NCBI GenBank assembly: GCA_039029195.1
Contig: JBCCGR010000002.1
Span: 1 to 64,000, forward strand
DNA length: 64,000 nt
Reading direction: 5' to 3'
Source of the DNA: JBCCGR01 sp039029195
Lineage (GTDB): Bacteria > Pseudomonadota > Alphaproteobacteria > Rhizobiales > Rhizobiaceae
Numbering within the stretch: the stretch's first letter is position 1; the number at the start of each line of letters is the position of its first letter. Position numbers and translations under genes: made by a program. The notes beneath the pieces were generated by a model. That model saw nothing but the letters and a program-made list of their open reading frames with translations, was not told the origin of the DNA and ran no database searches. Positions 27,289 through 36,210 of this stretch are shown piece after piece.

Positions 27289-28309
27289 TCAGCGCTTTCC
27301 TGTATTTCTCCGCATCCCAGTCGAGCAATTCAAAGTTCTGATCCAGCGTGAGATAGGTGAGTGCACTCCCTTCTTCGGTCCGAAGCAGCACATCACCAAG
27401 ACAGCGCGCAAGTGCCTTGGCGCTGTCGGTCATGTCGCTCCGCATCAGCGCGCCTTTGCCCGGGATCAGCAACAGAACGGGAGGTTCCTGATCTTCTTTT
27501 TCAAATCGCTGGCGCAGCGCATCAACCGTTTCTTCGCCCTCCAAAACGGTGGCTGCAATGCCGCAGAACAAAACATGGTCGGGATAGAGACTGCCTGCCT
27601 TTGCCGCTTCAAGATGCCAGGAGGAAAGCGCGATCTGGTGCAGGGGATGGCCATCTTCGAACGGGACATATCCGCTTGCCGCAACCTGCTCAAGCGCATC
27701 CACGGAAACGGGCTTTGGATCGGGCGTGGGTGCGCGATGCGCGTCGACAACACGCTCCAGCAAAGCGCCGGCTTCGCTGACCGTATCGGCAGCAACTATC
27801 AGGCCATGATTGCCCAGAACAATGACGTCGGTGGTTGGTTTGAGTCGTTGCTTGACGGCGTTTGCAAGCCGCGCACCGGGTTTGATGTACGGTACAAAGG
27901 CCCAGTCGAAACCAGCAAGCTTTTGCCCAAGAACGGTCTCCGCATCGGCACGAATGGCGACGGCAATTGTGTTGACGCAGTGCACGTGCACGACGATCTT
28001 TTGTTCAAAGATCGCATGCAGACTGGTTTCAATCGATGGCCGCATGGTGTGCTCTCCGCTGAGAAAATTCACCGGCTGGTCGGCCGCCTCAATGTCTTCG
28101 CCCAGCACGTCGCGCATTCTCTTCCAGTCCACTGGAACAAAAATGTCCCGACTGTCCGCTTCGGCCAGTTGAGTGCCTGAAGACTTGATCCACATCACGT
28201 CATCAAGCTTGCACGATGTGTTGCCGCCCGCGGCCTGAATGAGCAGCGGGTCTTTTCCCGCCTTTGCGGAAAGTTCAGTCAGTGATTGGAATTCTTGCGA
28301 TCTGTTCAT
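27281..28309 (-). CDS. class II aldolase/adducin-family protein, long form
   Basis: The 342-residue product (ATG at 28309; a longer frame from 28381 runs into the next gene) carries the class II aldolase core: QAAGGNTSCK, the zinc-type HVHCVN and LGNHGLIVAA. Its C-terminal 120 residues correspond to the second half of RhaD-fusion aldolase domains, but no SDR follows. It would cleave or epimerise a ketose or aldonate phosphate through a zinc enediolate. Only four bases separate it from the GlpD-like gene upstream. Substrate unknown; a second, shorter class II aldolase is encoded at 29825-30496. Confidence 0.78.
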   Translation of the reverse strand: MNRSQEFQSLTELSAKAGKDPLLIQAAGGNTSCKLDDVMWIKSSGTQLAEADSRDIFVPVDWKRMRDVLGEDIEAADQPVNFLSGEHTMRPSIETSLHAIFEQKIVVHVHCVNTIAVAIRADAETVLGQKLAGFDWAFVPYIKPGARLANAVKQRLKPTTDVIVLGNHGLIVAADTVSEAGALLERVVDAHRAPTPDPKPVSVDALEQVAASGYVPFEDGHPLHQIALSSWHLEAAKAGSLYPDHVLFCGIAATVLEGEETVDALRQRFEKEDQEPPVLLLIPGKGALMRSDMTDSAKALARCLGDVLLRTEEGSALTYLTLDQNFELLDWDAEKYRKALNG

Positions 28310-28313
28310 GGTC

Positions 28314-29819
28314 TCACATCTGGGCCGTGTGGGGTTGGGGTTGGGCGAACCAGCTTTTGAATGCGCCAATCTGAGCAGCACTCATGTGCAGCGCATGTTT
28401 GGTACGTCGGGTCAAAATATCTTCGGCCGCCATCGCCCACTCATTGTTGACGAGATAATCCACTTCCGCCTGATACAGCAATGGTCCGAACTGCTGACCC
28501 AAATCTTCAAGTGCGCGCGCAGAGCCGACTACATTGCCCGTCATTGAGCCATAGCTGCGCGCATAATGATGCGCCAGATCAGCAGGCAACCAGGGGAATT
28601 GCGCGCTCAACTCTTTGGTCAGCGCAGCGAAACTTTCAATATCGCCACCCGGGAGTGGTTCCTTGTCGGTCCAGCCCTCACCCATCTTTGGGAAGCGTGG
28701 TCTTAGCTTGTCGAGCGCGTGTTCAGCGAGCTTTCTGAAGGTTGTGATCTTGCCGCCAAAGATGTTGAGAAGCGGGGCATCTGTCTCGTTCTCTACTTCA
28801 AGAACATAATCGCGCGTCACCGCGGAAGGATTGCCCTGCCCATCGTCAAACAGCGGACGGACACCGGAAAAAACACTCTCCACATCATCCCTGGAAAGCT
28901 GGGTCTCGAAATATCTGTTCACCGCAGAAATGAGATACTCCACCTCATCGTCCGTTGCGCAAACATCGTCGGGTTGGCCTTCATAGGCAATATCGGTGGT
29001 GCCGATCAGCGCCTTGTCGCCAAGATAGGGGTTTACGAAAATTACCCGCTTGTCAGAGTGCTGGATGAGGTAGGCGTTATCTCCCTCCCAGAACTTTCGG
29101 GTAACGATGTGACTTCCCTTCACGAGCCGCACCTTGCGACCGCTGTTTGCCCCCGCAACCTGCGAGATGATCTCATCAACCCACGGTCCGCCCGCATTGA
29201 CCAGTGCATGTGCCTGAACGGTGGTCACAGCGCCCGATTGCTGGTCGACCAGTTCCACGTTCCAGAGGCCGTTTTCCCGGCGTGCAGAGCGGCACCGCGT
29301 ACGCGTCAATATCTTTGCCCCGCGCCGGTGGGCGTCCAGCGCGTTGAGCAGAACCAGCCGTGAGTCATCGACCCAGCAATCGGGATATTCAAATCCGCGC
29401 GTATACTGATCCTTGAGTGCCTTTCCCTCCGGTGCGCGTCGCAAATCCAGAGACCGGGTCGAGGGCAGCGACATCCGACCGCCAAGATGATCGTAGAGAA
29501 ACAGGCCAAGACGAACCAGCCAGAATGGTCGGTCGTCGGGAGAATGAGGCAGCACAAATCGCATCGGCCAGATGATGTGCGGCGCGGCTTTCCGGAGAAC
29601 CTCCCGCTCTATGAGGGCTTCGCGCACCAGCCGGAACTCGTAATATTCAAGATAGCGCAAACCCCCATGCACCAGCTTGCCGGAGCGGGAGGAGGTGCCT
29701 TCTGCCAGATCATCTTTTTCGCACAGAATGACCGACAGGCCGCGCCCTGCGGCATCCCGGGCAATGCCGGCTCCGTTGATGCCGCCACCGATCACGAATA
29801 GGTCTGCCGGTGCCGACAT
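28314..29819 (-). CDS. eryB: GlpD-family FAD-dependent dehydrogenase, EryB-like
   Basis: The 501-residue protein has the GlpD signature FVIGGGINGAGIARDAAGRG, SSRSGKLVHGGLRYLEYYEF, KALIGTTDIAY and FGGKITTFRKLAEHALD. EryB oxidises L-erythritol-4-phosphate, the product of EryA, and is of this family and length. Its presence in the same operon as EryA-, EryC-, EryH- and EryI-like genes makes EryB the leading interpretation, while glycerol-3-phosphate dehydrogenase is the alternative. Compared with the paralogue at 20973-22556 it is shorter at the N-terminal loop after the FHGGLRY block. Confidence 0.78.
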   Translation of the reverse strand: MSAPADLFVIGGGINGAGIARDAAGRGLSVILCEKDDLAEGTSSRSGKLVHGGLRYLEYYEFRLVREALIEREVLRKAAPHIIWPMRFVLPHSPDDRPFWLVRLGLFLYDHLGGRMSLPSTRSLDLRRAPEGKALKDQYTRGFEYPDCWVDDSRLVLLNALDAHRRGAKILTRTRCRSARRENGLWNVELVDQQSGAVTTVQAHALVNAGGPWVDEIISQVAGANSGRKVRLVKGSHIVTRKFWEGDNAYLIQHSDKRVIFVNPYLGDKALIGTTDIAYEGQPDDVCATDDEVEYLISAVNRYFETQLSRDDVESVFSGVRPLFDDGQGNPSAVTRDYVLEVENETDAPLLNIFGGKITTFRKLAEHALDKLRPRFPKMGEGWTDKEPLPGGDIESFAALTKELSAQFPWLPADLAHHYARSYGSMTGNVVGSARALEDLGQQFGPLLYQAEVDYLVNNEWAMAAEDILTRRTKHALHMSAAQIGAFKSWFAQPQPHTAQM

Positions 29820-29824
29820 AATGC

Positions 29825-30496
29825 TTATCCGCTGACCTCGTTCTCGCTGCGCGGACCATATTCTTCGAACCCGGCTGCGGTCTCGGCGATCTCGTCAGCG
29901 CTCAATACGTGCCCGCCACCGATTGCCAGCAGGTGCCAGTATTGGTGCGCAAGCGCTTCCAGTTCGGCGGCAAGCCACAGGGTTTTTTGAAGCGTATCGC
30001 CTCCGACAAGCATGCCATGATTGGCAATCAGACACCCGCACCGGTCCTCCATGGCTTGCAGCACATGCACTGAAAGCTCGGCGCTTCCGTAGCGCGCATA
30101 GCCCGACACCGGAATGTCAGTGCCACCGAACGCCGCCATCATATAGTGAATGGCCGGGATGGGCTTTCTCGCGTCGGCAAGAATGGTGGAAAACGGCGCG
30201 TGGGTGTGCACGATTGCACCGAACTCCGGACGTTGCTTGAGCAATGCCTTGTGGAAATGCCATTCGACGGACGGGGCGAGCGGTCCTGACCACTGATCGC
30301 CATCCGCGCTTAGTGGCATGGAGGCAATTGTCTCGGGCGTAATGTCGTGCGGTGGAACACCGGAGGGTGTGATCAGCATGTGATCACCCACTCGCATGGA
30401 AACATTGCCTGAAGAACCGCGATTGAGCCCCCAATCGTCCAGCGTCACCATGGCGTTGCAGATTTCTTCCCTCTCCTTGCGATGCTCTTGCGACAT
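29825..30496 (-). CDS. class II aldolase family protein, short form
   Basis: The 223-residue protein (ATG at 30496; GTG at 30505 is possible) looks like L-fuculose-phosphate aldolase and its relatives: NRGSSGNVSMR near residue 30, EWHFH, IVHTHAPFST (zinc histidines) and LIANHGMLVGG. It could cleave a ketose-1-phosphate to dihydroxyacetone phosphate and an aldehyde. It is two bases from the preceding dehydrogenase gene and five from the GlpD-like gene. An aldolase is not part of the classical erythritol route, so it suggests a side branch, for instance for a hydroxylated acid or a second sugar. Confidence 0.82.
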   Translation of the reverse strand: MSQEHRKEREEICNAMVTLDDWGLNRGSSGNVSMRVGDHMLITPSGVPPHDITPETIASMPLSADGDQWSGPLAPSVEWHFHKALLKQRPEFGAIVHTHAPFSTILADARKPIPAIHYMMAAFGGTDIPVSGYARYGSAELSVHVLQAMEDRCGCLIANHGMLVGGDTLQKTLWLAAELEALAHQYWHLLAIGGGHVLSADEIAETAAGFEEYGPRSENEVSG

Positions 30497-30498
30497 AA

Positions 30499-31539
30499 TC
30501 AGCACGGGTTCCTTGGCGGTTCACCACTCACATAGCGCCGCACTTCGTCGGCAGCCTGTTCGGCGGCATAGGTTACAGTTCTCACGGATGCACCCGCGAT
30601 ATGCGGGGTCAGTGTGACATTCGGAAGTTGCAGTAGCGGCCAGTCAGCCGGCACCGGCTCAACGGCAAAGGTCTCAAGCATCGCCCCGCCCAGATGGCCG
30701 CTTTCAAGCGCAGCGTAAAGCGAGTCATAATCGCAAAGCGGGCCGCGAGCGGTGTTCACAAACAGAGCCCCGGGTCGCATTTTGGCAAATGCATCGGCAT
30801 CCATCATGCGGCTGGTTTCCGCTGTGACCCGGGAATGCAGGGTGACCACATCGCTTCTTGCAAGCAGATCGTCGAACGCGACCATTTCCACGCCGTCAGC
30901 GCGATCCTGCGCGGTCAGTTGCACATAAGGATCGCACACCAGAACCTTGGTGCCGAAGGCCTTGAGCAGCTTCACGACCTTGGTGCCGATATTGCCGTAT
31001 CCGATGACACCAACGGTCAGCTCGTTCAGTTCGCGACCCGTGGTGTCCGCCCGGTAGAGATCCCCGCGCCACACACCGTCGCGCAGGGTTTCGTGACCCA
31101 CCCTGATTTTCCGGGTTTCGGCGAGTATGGCGCCAATGGTGAATTCCGCCACAGCGGACGAATTGCGGCCCGGCGTGTTGACCACCCGGACCCCATGATC
31201 TCGCGCTGCCTGCATGTCTATGTTGACCGGGCCGCCGCGCGACACCGCGATCATCTTCAGATTGTCGAGGCGTTCGAACATGGAGCGCGACATGGGTGCA
31301 AGCTGGGTGACCAGAATTTCCGCGTCCCCGACGAATTCAACAACACCATCGGCGGTGCCGAAATATTCCTTCAGCCCGTCCATGCCCTCAACCGCGTAGC
31401 CATGCTCCATCGGTTCGTCTGGCCAGTTGTCCTTGCGGGTGCGCACGAGCATATCCGCAGTGCAGGCTTCCCTGATCTTTTCTTCAAAGACCTCGGGCAG
31501 CATGAAATGGTCACCGATGATTGCGATTTCCGTCGCCAT
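30499..31539 (-). CDS. D-isomer-specific 2-hydroxyacid dehydrogenase
   Basis: The 346-residue protein has the NAD-binding motif VGVIGYGNIGTKVV near residue 175 and the catalytic histidine in TLTPHIAGAS; an arginine is in TLHSRVT and a glutamate near AVEPVP. These fit the phosphoglycerate/hydroxypyruvate/erythronate dehydrogenase family. It would oxidise a 2-hydroxyacid or reduce a 2-keto acid in the cytoplasm. The start codon overlaps the stop of the EryA-like gene as TAATG. Its presence suggests that an aldonic or threonic acid branch is present besides tetritol degradation; this is inference from operon context. Confidence 0.85.
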   Translation of the reverse strand: MATEIAIIGDHFMLPEVFEEKIREACTADMLVRTRKDNWPDEPMEHGYAVEGMDGLKEYFGTADGVVEFVGDAEILVTQLAPMSRSMFERLDNLKMIAVSRGGPVNIDMQAARDHGVRVVNTPGRNSSAVAEFTIGAILAETRKIRVGHETLRDGVWRGDLYRADTTGRELNELTVGVIGYGNIGTKVVKLLKAFGTKVLVCDPYVQLTAQDRADGVEMVAFDDLLARSDVVTLHSRVTAETSRMMDADAFAKMRPGALFVNTARGPLCDYDSLYAALESGHLGGAMLETFAVEPVPADWPLLQLPNVTLTPHIAGASVRTVTYAAEQAADEVRRYVSGEPPRNPC

Positions 31540-33104
31540 TATCCCGCTGCTCCTTTGCCTGAAAGGGCCGCCCAGATCGGTTCCATGGAGTGCCTCACGC
31601 CCACATAAGACGGGAACAGTCGGTCATAGGTGCCGACCAGTTCCGGGTCGGGTTGTTCAAGATCACCCAGATAGGGCTGTACCCAGTCGTCGATACAGGT
31701 GCGCATGTCGGGGTAGTGACCGTTGGCAACCGCCGCCATCATGGCGACACCGGTGGCACCGGCCTCTTCGCGCGAACAGGTCCTGACCGGCGTGTTGATG
31801 GCTGCCGATATGATGCCCCGCAATGAGGGGGACCGTGCCGCACCACCGCTGACGCGAACCTCCTTGCCGGCACCACCCATGGCCGCATAGCAATCACGCG
31901 AGGCATGCCCCAGACCTTCCACGACACCGCGCAGCAGATCGCCGAAATTGTGGCGTGAGGAAAGGCCGGTGAAACCCGCGCGCGCCGCAGCATTGACGAA
32001 CGGGCCGCGCTCGCCCGCTTCAGAGATGTAGGGATGATAAATCAGAGACCCCGGTTTGGACCCCGACAGCCAGCCCTCAATCCGGTCGATCATGTCGGGC
32101 AGTGCTACATCATAGCCGAACTCGCCCATGGCGCTTTGCAGAACACCCAGCAGCCAGTCGATGTTGATGGTGCTCGCCATATTGGTCTGCATCTGCATGA
32201 CGGTGTCGGCAATGGGCAACAGCATCACATAGCCGGTGCGCTCGTCATTCAGCGCCACATTGTCGGGCGTGTTTGGCTTTGCGTGAATGCCGGTGGAACC
32301 GACAATGGTGCAGCTTGCTGGATTGGCGCCACCCTGAATCCCGGCCCCCATGACGGTGCACACCACATCCACATACCCAATGCTGACCGGCGTGCCCTCC
32401 TTCAGGCCGGTCAGCGACGCTGCAGCCTTGCTCAGGCCGTGGGTGGTTTTCGAACCGTCGCAGATTTCAGGCAAAAGCCCGCGACGATTTGAAAGCCCAA
32501 GCGCGTCAAACGCATCCACGTCGTAGGTACGGGTTTTGAAGTCTCCGAAGGTCCAGATCGCCTCGGACGGATCAATCACCCGCTCACCGGTAAGCTGGTA
32601 GTAAAGCCAGTCCTTGCAGTGAAAGGCGGTCGATGCCCGGTCGAGCAATTCCGGCGTCTCGCGGTTCATTAGCGCCAGCTGTGGTCCCATCTGACAGGCG
32701 GCAAGCCCGGTTCCGGTGATGGCGTATCGCGTCTCATCTGCTGCACTTTTGCGGATCTCGTCGGTGATCCCGGCAGCACGGGCATCAAGCCAAAGCCAGG
32801 CCTCGCCAACAGGCTCGCCATCGTTGTCCATCAGCCAGGTGCCATCACCTTGTCCGGTGACGGAAAGCGCAACAACGCGGTCAGCAAACCCTTCAATTTG
32901 ATCGGACAGGCTGGCGATGGTTGAGGCGCAGTCGCGCCACGTGCTGGTCGCATCCTGAACGGCTGCACCATCAGCGCGGGTTTCATAGCGATTGGGAACG
33001 GATGCTGCAGCGACCTGCTTGCCGGACAGATCGAAGGCAATGGATTTGACGACGGAGGTGCCCGCATCAATGCCGATGATCAGCTCTCCACCGGTGTTGC
33101 TCAT
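31539..33104 (-). CDS. eryA: erythritol-kinase-like FGGY kinase (EryA-like)
   Basis: The 521-residue protein starts with LIIGIDAGTSVVKSIAFDL and contains the stretches SVTGQGDGTWLMD, FHCKDWLYYQLTGER, GYVDVVCTVMGAG, STGIHAK, NIDWLLGVL and SGGAARSP. These are as I recall from EryA of Brucella and rhizobia and differ from glycerol kinase and xylulokinase. EryA makes L-erythritol-4-phosphate from erythritol and ATP. The upstream ATPase gene shares ATGA with this start, so import and phosphorylation are translationally coupled. A closely related polyol such as a threitol remains possible as substrate. Confidence 0.78.
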   Translation of the reverse strand: MSNTGGELIIGIDAGTSVVKSIAFDLSGKQVAAASVPNRYETRADGAAVQDATSTWRDCASTIASLSDQIEGFADRVVALSVTGQGDGTWLMDNDGEPVGEAWLWLDARAAGITDEIRKSAADETRYAITGTGLAACQMGPQLALMNRETPELLDRASTAFHCKDWLYYQLTGERVIDPSEAIWTFGDFKTRTYDVDAFDALGLSNRRGLLPEICDGSKTTHGLSKAAASLTGLKEGTPVSIGYVDVVCTVMGAGIQGGANPASCTIVGSTGIHAKPNTPDNVALNDERTGYVMLLPIADTVMQMQTNMASTINIDWLLGVLQSAMGEFGYDVALPDMIDRIEGWLSGSKPGSLIYHPYISEAGERGPFVNAAARAGFTGLSSRHNFGDLLRGVVEGLGHASRDCYAAMGGAGKEVRVSGGAARSPSLRGIISAAINTPVRTCSREEAGATGVAMMAAVANGHYPDMRTCIDDWVQPYLGDLEQPDPELVGTYDRLFPSYVGVRHSMEPIWAALSGKGAAG

Positions 33105-34228
33105 TGAACAAGTTCTCCGCCGTGGCTGATCGCATCGCCGGTGTCAGGGTCGAAAATGTGCAGGTTTTCCGGATCAATGGCGATTGCCATCTCATCGCCC
33201 ACATTGAGTGCGGTTCGGTCATGCTCGACGAGCACAATTGTGCCACCGGCAAAACTCGCCGCGATGTGGGATTGATCACCGAGCCACTGATTTGCCAGCA
33301 CCTTGGCAGAAGCGCCACTTTCGGTGCGACGCACCGAATAGGGCCTCACACCAATCACCACATTTCCAGCACTGATGATCCGCTCGCGGACATCGACAGA
33401 AAACGCGCTGCTTTCATAGTCAAGCTGCAGTTCGCCGTTGATGTCGAGGCGCAGCCGGTTGTCGGCTTGAGACAATCTCGCCGGAAACACATTCATTGGC
33501 GGCTCACCGATGAATGTGCCGGTGAACAGATTGGACGGCCGCTGTTTGATTTCACCAGGATGATCAAACTGCTGCAGTTCGCCATCCTCCATAACGGCAA
33601 TCCTGTCGGCCAGCGCATTGGCCTCCGTCTGGTCATGGGTCACCAGAATGGCGGTCAGTCCGCGCTCCTTGATGAAGTGCTTGATGCGCCCGCGCAGCAG
33701 TGTGCGCAATTGCGGCTCCAACTGCCCCATCGGCTCATCCAGTAGATGCAAGTCTGCATCGCGTACGAGAGCCCGCGCCAGCGAAGCCCGCTGCTGCTGA
33801 CCACCGGAAACCGAGGTCGGGAACTTGTCGCCAATGTCGGAAATCTCCAGCATCTGGCAAACCTCGTCGACACGGCGATCCACTTCGGCGGCATCCAGTT
33901 TTGCTGCCTTCAGAGCAAAGGCGATGTTTTCGCGAACGGTGACGGTGGGGTAGAGCGAATAACCCTCAAAGGCCATCGCCACGTTGCGTCGAACCGGGGG
34001 CAAGGTGTGAATCGGTTTTCCGTTCAGGGCGACGCTGCCCCGGCTTGTTTCTTCAAAACCGGCAATCATGCGCAAGGTTGATGTCTTGCCGCAGCCTGAG
34101 GAACCGAGCAGCGCAACGATGTCACCCTCGGTTATATCGATGGAAAGATCCTTCACCGCGTGAACGCCGGTGCCGATTGCGCCGTAAAATTTGTCGACAT
34201 TGCTGAGGGAAAGCCAGGCGTCGCTCAT
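33101..34228 (-). CDS. ABC transporter ATP-binding protein 1 (catalytically intact)
   Basis: The 375-residue protein is one of two adjacent ATPases. Its motifs are complete: Walker A GSSGCGKTS, signature VSGGQQQR, Walker B LLDEPMGQL and switch histidine VTHDQTE. A C-terminal OB-type domain follows (about 245-375). Pairs of different ATPases are typical of glycerol and polyol importers such as GlpST and MptAB of rhizobia. The start overlaps the stop of ATPase 2 (ATGA). In a heterodimer this subunit would provide the intact Walker B/H-loop side. Confidence 0.9.
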   Translation of the reverse strand: MSDAWLSLSNVDKFYGAIGTGVHAVKDLSIDITEGDIVALLGSSGCGKTSTLRMIAGFEETSRGSVALNGKPIHTLPPVRRNVAMAFEGYSLYPTVTVRENIAFALKAAKLDAAEVDRRVDEVCQMLEISDIGDKFPTSVSGGQQQRASLARALVRDADLHLLDEPMGQLEPQLRTLLRGRIKHFIKERGLTAILVTHDQTEANALADRIAVMEDGELQQFDHPGEIKQRPSNLFTGTFIGEPPMNVFPARLSQADNRLRLDINGELQLDYESSAFSVDVRERIISAGNVVIGVRPYSVRRTESGASAKVLANQWLGDQSHIAASFAGGTIVLVEHDRTALNVGDEMAIAIDPENLHIFDPDTGDAISHGGELVQ

Positions 34229-35340
34229 GCCGCATCTCCCTGTGCGCTGTTGAGCTCTGCGTCCGGTTCGATCCGGTCGCCGGTGTTGCGATCAAACAAA
34301 AGCGCTGCCGCCGGGTTGATCTGGATATACGCCTGTCCCTCAGCGGGAGCCGGAGTGCCCGCAGGTCGCGACGTCATGATCTCGCGCCCGCCGCTGGTCG
34401 CCGTCAGCGTGACGGTTTTTTCGTTGAGCGGTGTTTCCGCTTCGATCGTAACGGGGATCGCACCGGGCGCGGAATCTTCTACAAAGGTGATGCTCTCGGG
34501 CCGAATGCCCAACGTGCAAGTCTGCCCGACAGCACCCTGGTAACCGGCATCGAGCGCAATCGGGCGGCCGGAAATTTCGATCATCACAGCGCCATTTCCC
34601 TGTTGTGGGGTGACATCGAGCAAGTTGATCACGGGATCGCCGAACAGCCGGGCAATGTCTGTGGTGGCGGGTGTGAGATAGATCTCTTCAGGCGTGCCGA
34701 TCTGACGAATGCCGGTTTCACTCAACACGGCAATCTGATGGCCGAACGCCATCGCTTCCTTATAGTCCTGGGTGACGTAGATCACCGTCGCATTCTGGTC
34801 CGCCAAAAGCCGCGGCAATTCCAGCCGCATCTCGAAGCGCAGTTTGGCATCCACGTTGCGCAACGGGTCATCAAGCAGCAGGATCGATGGCTGGCCAGCG
34901 AGCGCGCGGGCCAACGATGTGCGCTGCTTTTGACCGTTGGAAAGTTCCTTCGGCTTGTGGCTCAGCACATGCTCAATCTTGAGAAGCCTGGCCACTTTGC
35001 CCACCGTTTCGCTGATCACACCGGAGGACTGGCGCCGTGCTGTCAGAGGGCTGGCGATATTGTCGGAGGCATCCAGATGCGGAAACAGCGCAAAGTTTTG
35101 AAACGCCATGCCAATGCCGCGATCCTCGGGCTCCACGCCGGTCATATCGCGACCATTGAGTTCGATCGTACCATTGTCGGGATCAATCACCCCGGCGATC
35201 AGCCGCAACAGAACGGTCTTTCCAACGCCTGACGGGCCGAACAGAACCAGCGTTTCACCGGTCGGTACACCAAGCGAAACATCTTCCAGAACCGTTTCGT
35301 TCTTGAAGCTCTTGCTCAAGCTGGTGAGTGAAATCGACAT
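34225..35340 (-). CDS. ABC transporter ATP-binding protein 2 (degenerate ATPase site)
   Basis: The 371-residue partner keeps Walker A (GPSGVGKT) but differs at the hydrolytic positions: the signature reads LSNGQKQR, Walker B ends LLLDDP with Asp instead of the catalytic Glu, and the switch region is YVTQDYKEA with Gln instead of His. This predicts an asymmetric heterodimer with ATPase 1 in which one site binds but hardly hydrolyses ATP. The C-terminal OB-type domain is present. It lies three bases after the permease gene at 35344. Degenerate partners may be the rule for this two-ATPase polyol importer family. Confidence 0.88.
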   Translation of the reverse strand: MSISLTSLSKSFKNETVLEDVSLGVPTGETLVLFGPSGVGKTVLLRLIAGVIDPDNGTIELNGRDMTGVEPEDRGIGMAFQNFALFPHLDASDNIASPLTARRQSSGVISETVGKVARLLKIEHVLSHKPKELSNGQKQRTSLARALAGQPSILLLDDPLRNVDAKLRFEMRLELPRLLADQNATVIYVTQDYKEAMAFGHQIAVLSETGIRQIGTPEEIYLTPATTDIARLFGDPVINLLDVTPQQGNGAVMIEISGRPIALDAGYQGAVGQTCTLGIRPESITFVEDSAPGAIPVTIEAETPLNEKTVTLTATSGGREIMTSRPAGTPAPAEGQAYIQINPAAALLFDRNTGDRIEPDAELNSAQGDAA

Positions 35341-35343
35341 GAA

Positions 35344-36201
35344 CTATCCCTTCACCGCGCCGAGCGACAGGCCTTCAACCAGATAGCGCTGAGCGTAGAG
35401 CGCTAGCGCGAACACCGGTGCGATTGAGAGAACAATTCCTGCGGCCACCTGGCCGTATTGAATGCCGCTGGCGGTGACGAAAGCGAGCGCGCCAACCGTT
35501 ACGGGCTGTTTGTCGGCGGAGGCCAAAACAAGTGCAAAGATGAAGTTGTTCCAGGCGAAGATGAAGGCAAGCAGGCCTGCTGCCGCAATGCCGGGACGGG
35601 CAAGCGGCAGGGCAATCTTCCAGAAGGTCGAAAACCAGCTGTGACCGGCGATGCGATAGGCATATTCCACATCTGCCGGGATATCCTCAAAATAGCCGCG
35701 TACAATCCACAAGATGAGCGGCAGCACGATGAGCTGATAGACCCAGATCAGCCCCACATAGGTGTCTGCCAGACCGATCTGTTGGAAGTAGATGGTCAGC
35801 GGCAAAAGCACGAGCAAGGGCGGGGCAAATCGGAAGCTCAATAGCGTGAACGCAATATCTTCTGATCCGCGAAACTTCAGCCGGGCAAAGGCATAAGCTG
35901 CGGGAACACCCAGCAACAGGCCAACAGCGACCGATGTGGTGGACAGGAACATCGAGTTGAACAGATTGCTCATGAACTCGATCTTGAGTGAACCCGCTGC
36001 GGTTTCCAGCTGACCAGTGATAAGGCCCATATAGTTGACCAGCGTGGGTTCAAACACCATCGACGGCGGCACCCGCAGGATGGTTTCATTGGTCTGGAAA
36101 CTCATCAGGAAGATCCAGAAGATGGGGAACATGAAGAACAGAATGGCGAGCCAGATGGCCACCAGCCGAAGCACCCGTTCTGTCAGGCTTTGCGTTTCCA
36201 T
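35344..36201 (-). CDS. carbohydrate ABC transporter permease (MalG type)
   Basis: The 285-residue inner membrane protein has six helices and an EAA-type loop with VEYAYRIAGHSWFSTFWKIALPL in which the usual EAA...DGAS is changed to EYAYRIAGHS. It forms the transport channel with the 36211-37170 protein. The loop change may match the unusual ATPase pair. It is ten bases after the MalF-type gene and three bases before ATPase 2. Confidence 0.88.
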   Translation of the reverse strand: METQSLTERVLRLVAIWLAILFFMFPIFWIFLMSFQTNETILRVPPSMVFEPTLVNYMGLITGQLETAAGSLKIEFMSNLFNSMFLSTTSVAVGLLLGVPAAYAFARLKFRGSEDIAFTLLSFRFAPPLLVLLPLTIYFQQIGLADTYVGLIWVYQLIVLPLILWIVRGYFEDIPADVEYAYRIAGHSWFSTFWKIALPLARPGIAAAGLLAFIFAWNNFIFALVLASADKQPVTVGALAFVTASGIQYGQVAAGIVLSIAPVFALALYAQRYLVEGLSLGAVKG

Positions 36202-36210
36202 GTCAGCCCC

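Noticed and set aside
27212..28180. Open frame of 322 codons antisense to the class II aldolase gene
   Set aside because: No domain and shadow-like composition; the aldolase on the minus strand has the zinc histidines and GGNTS loop.
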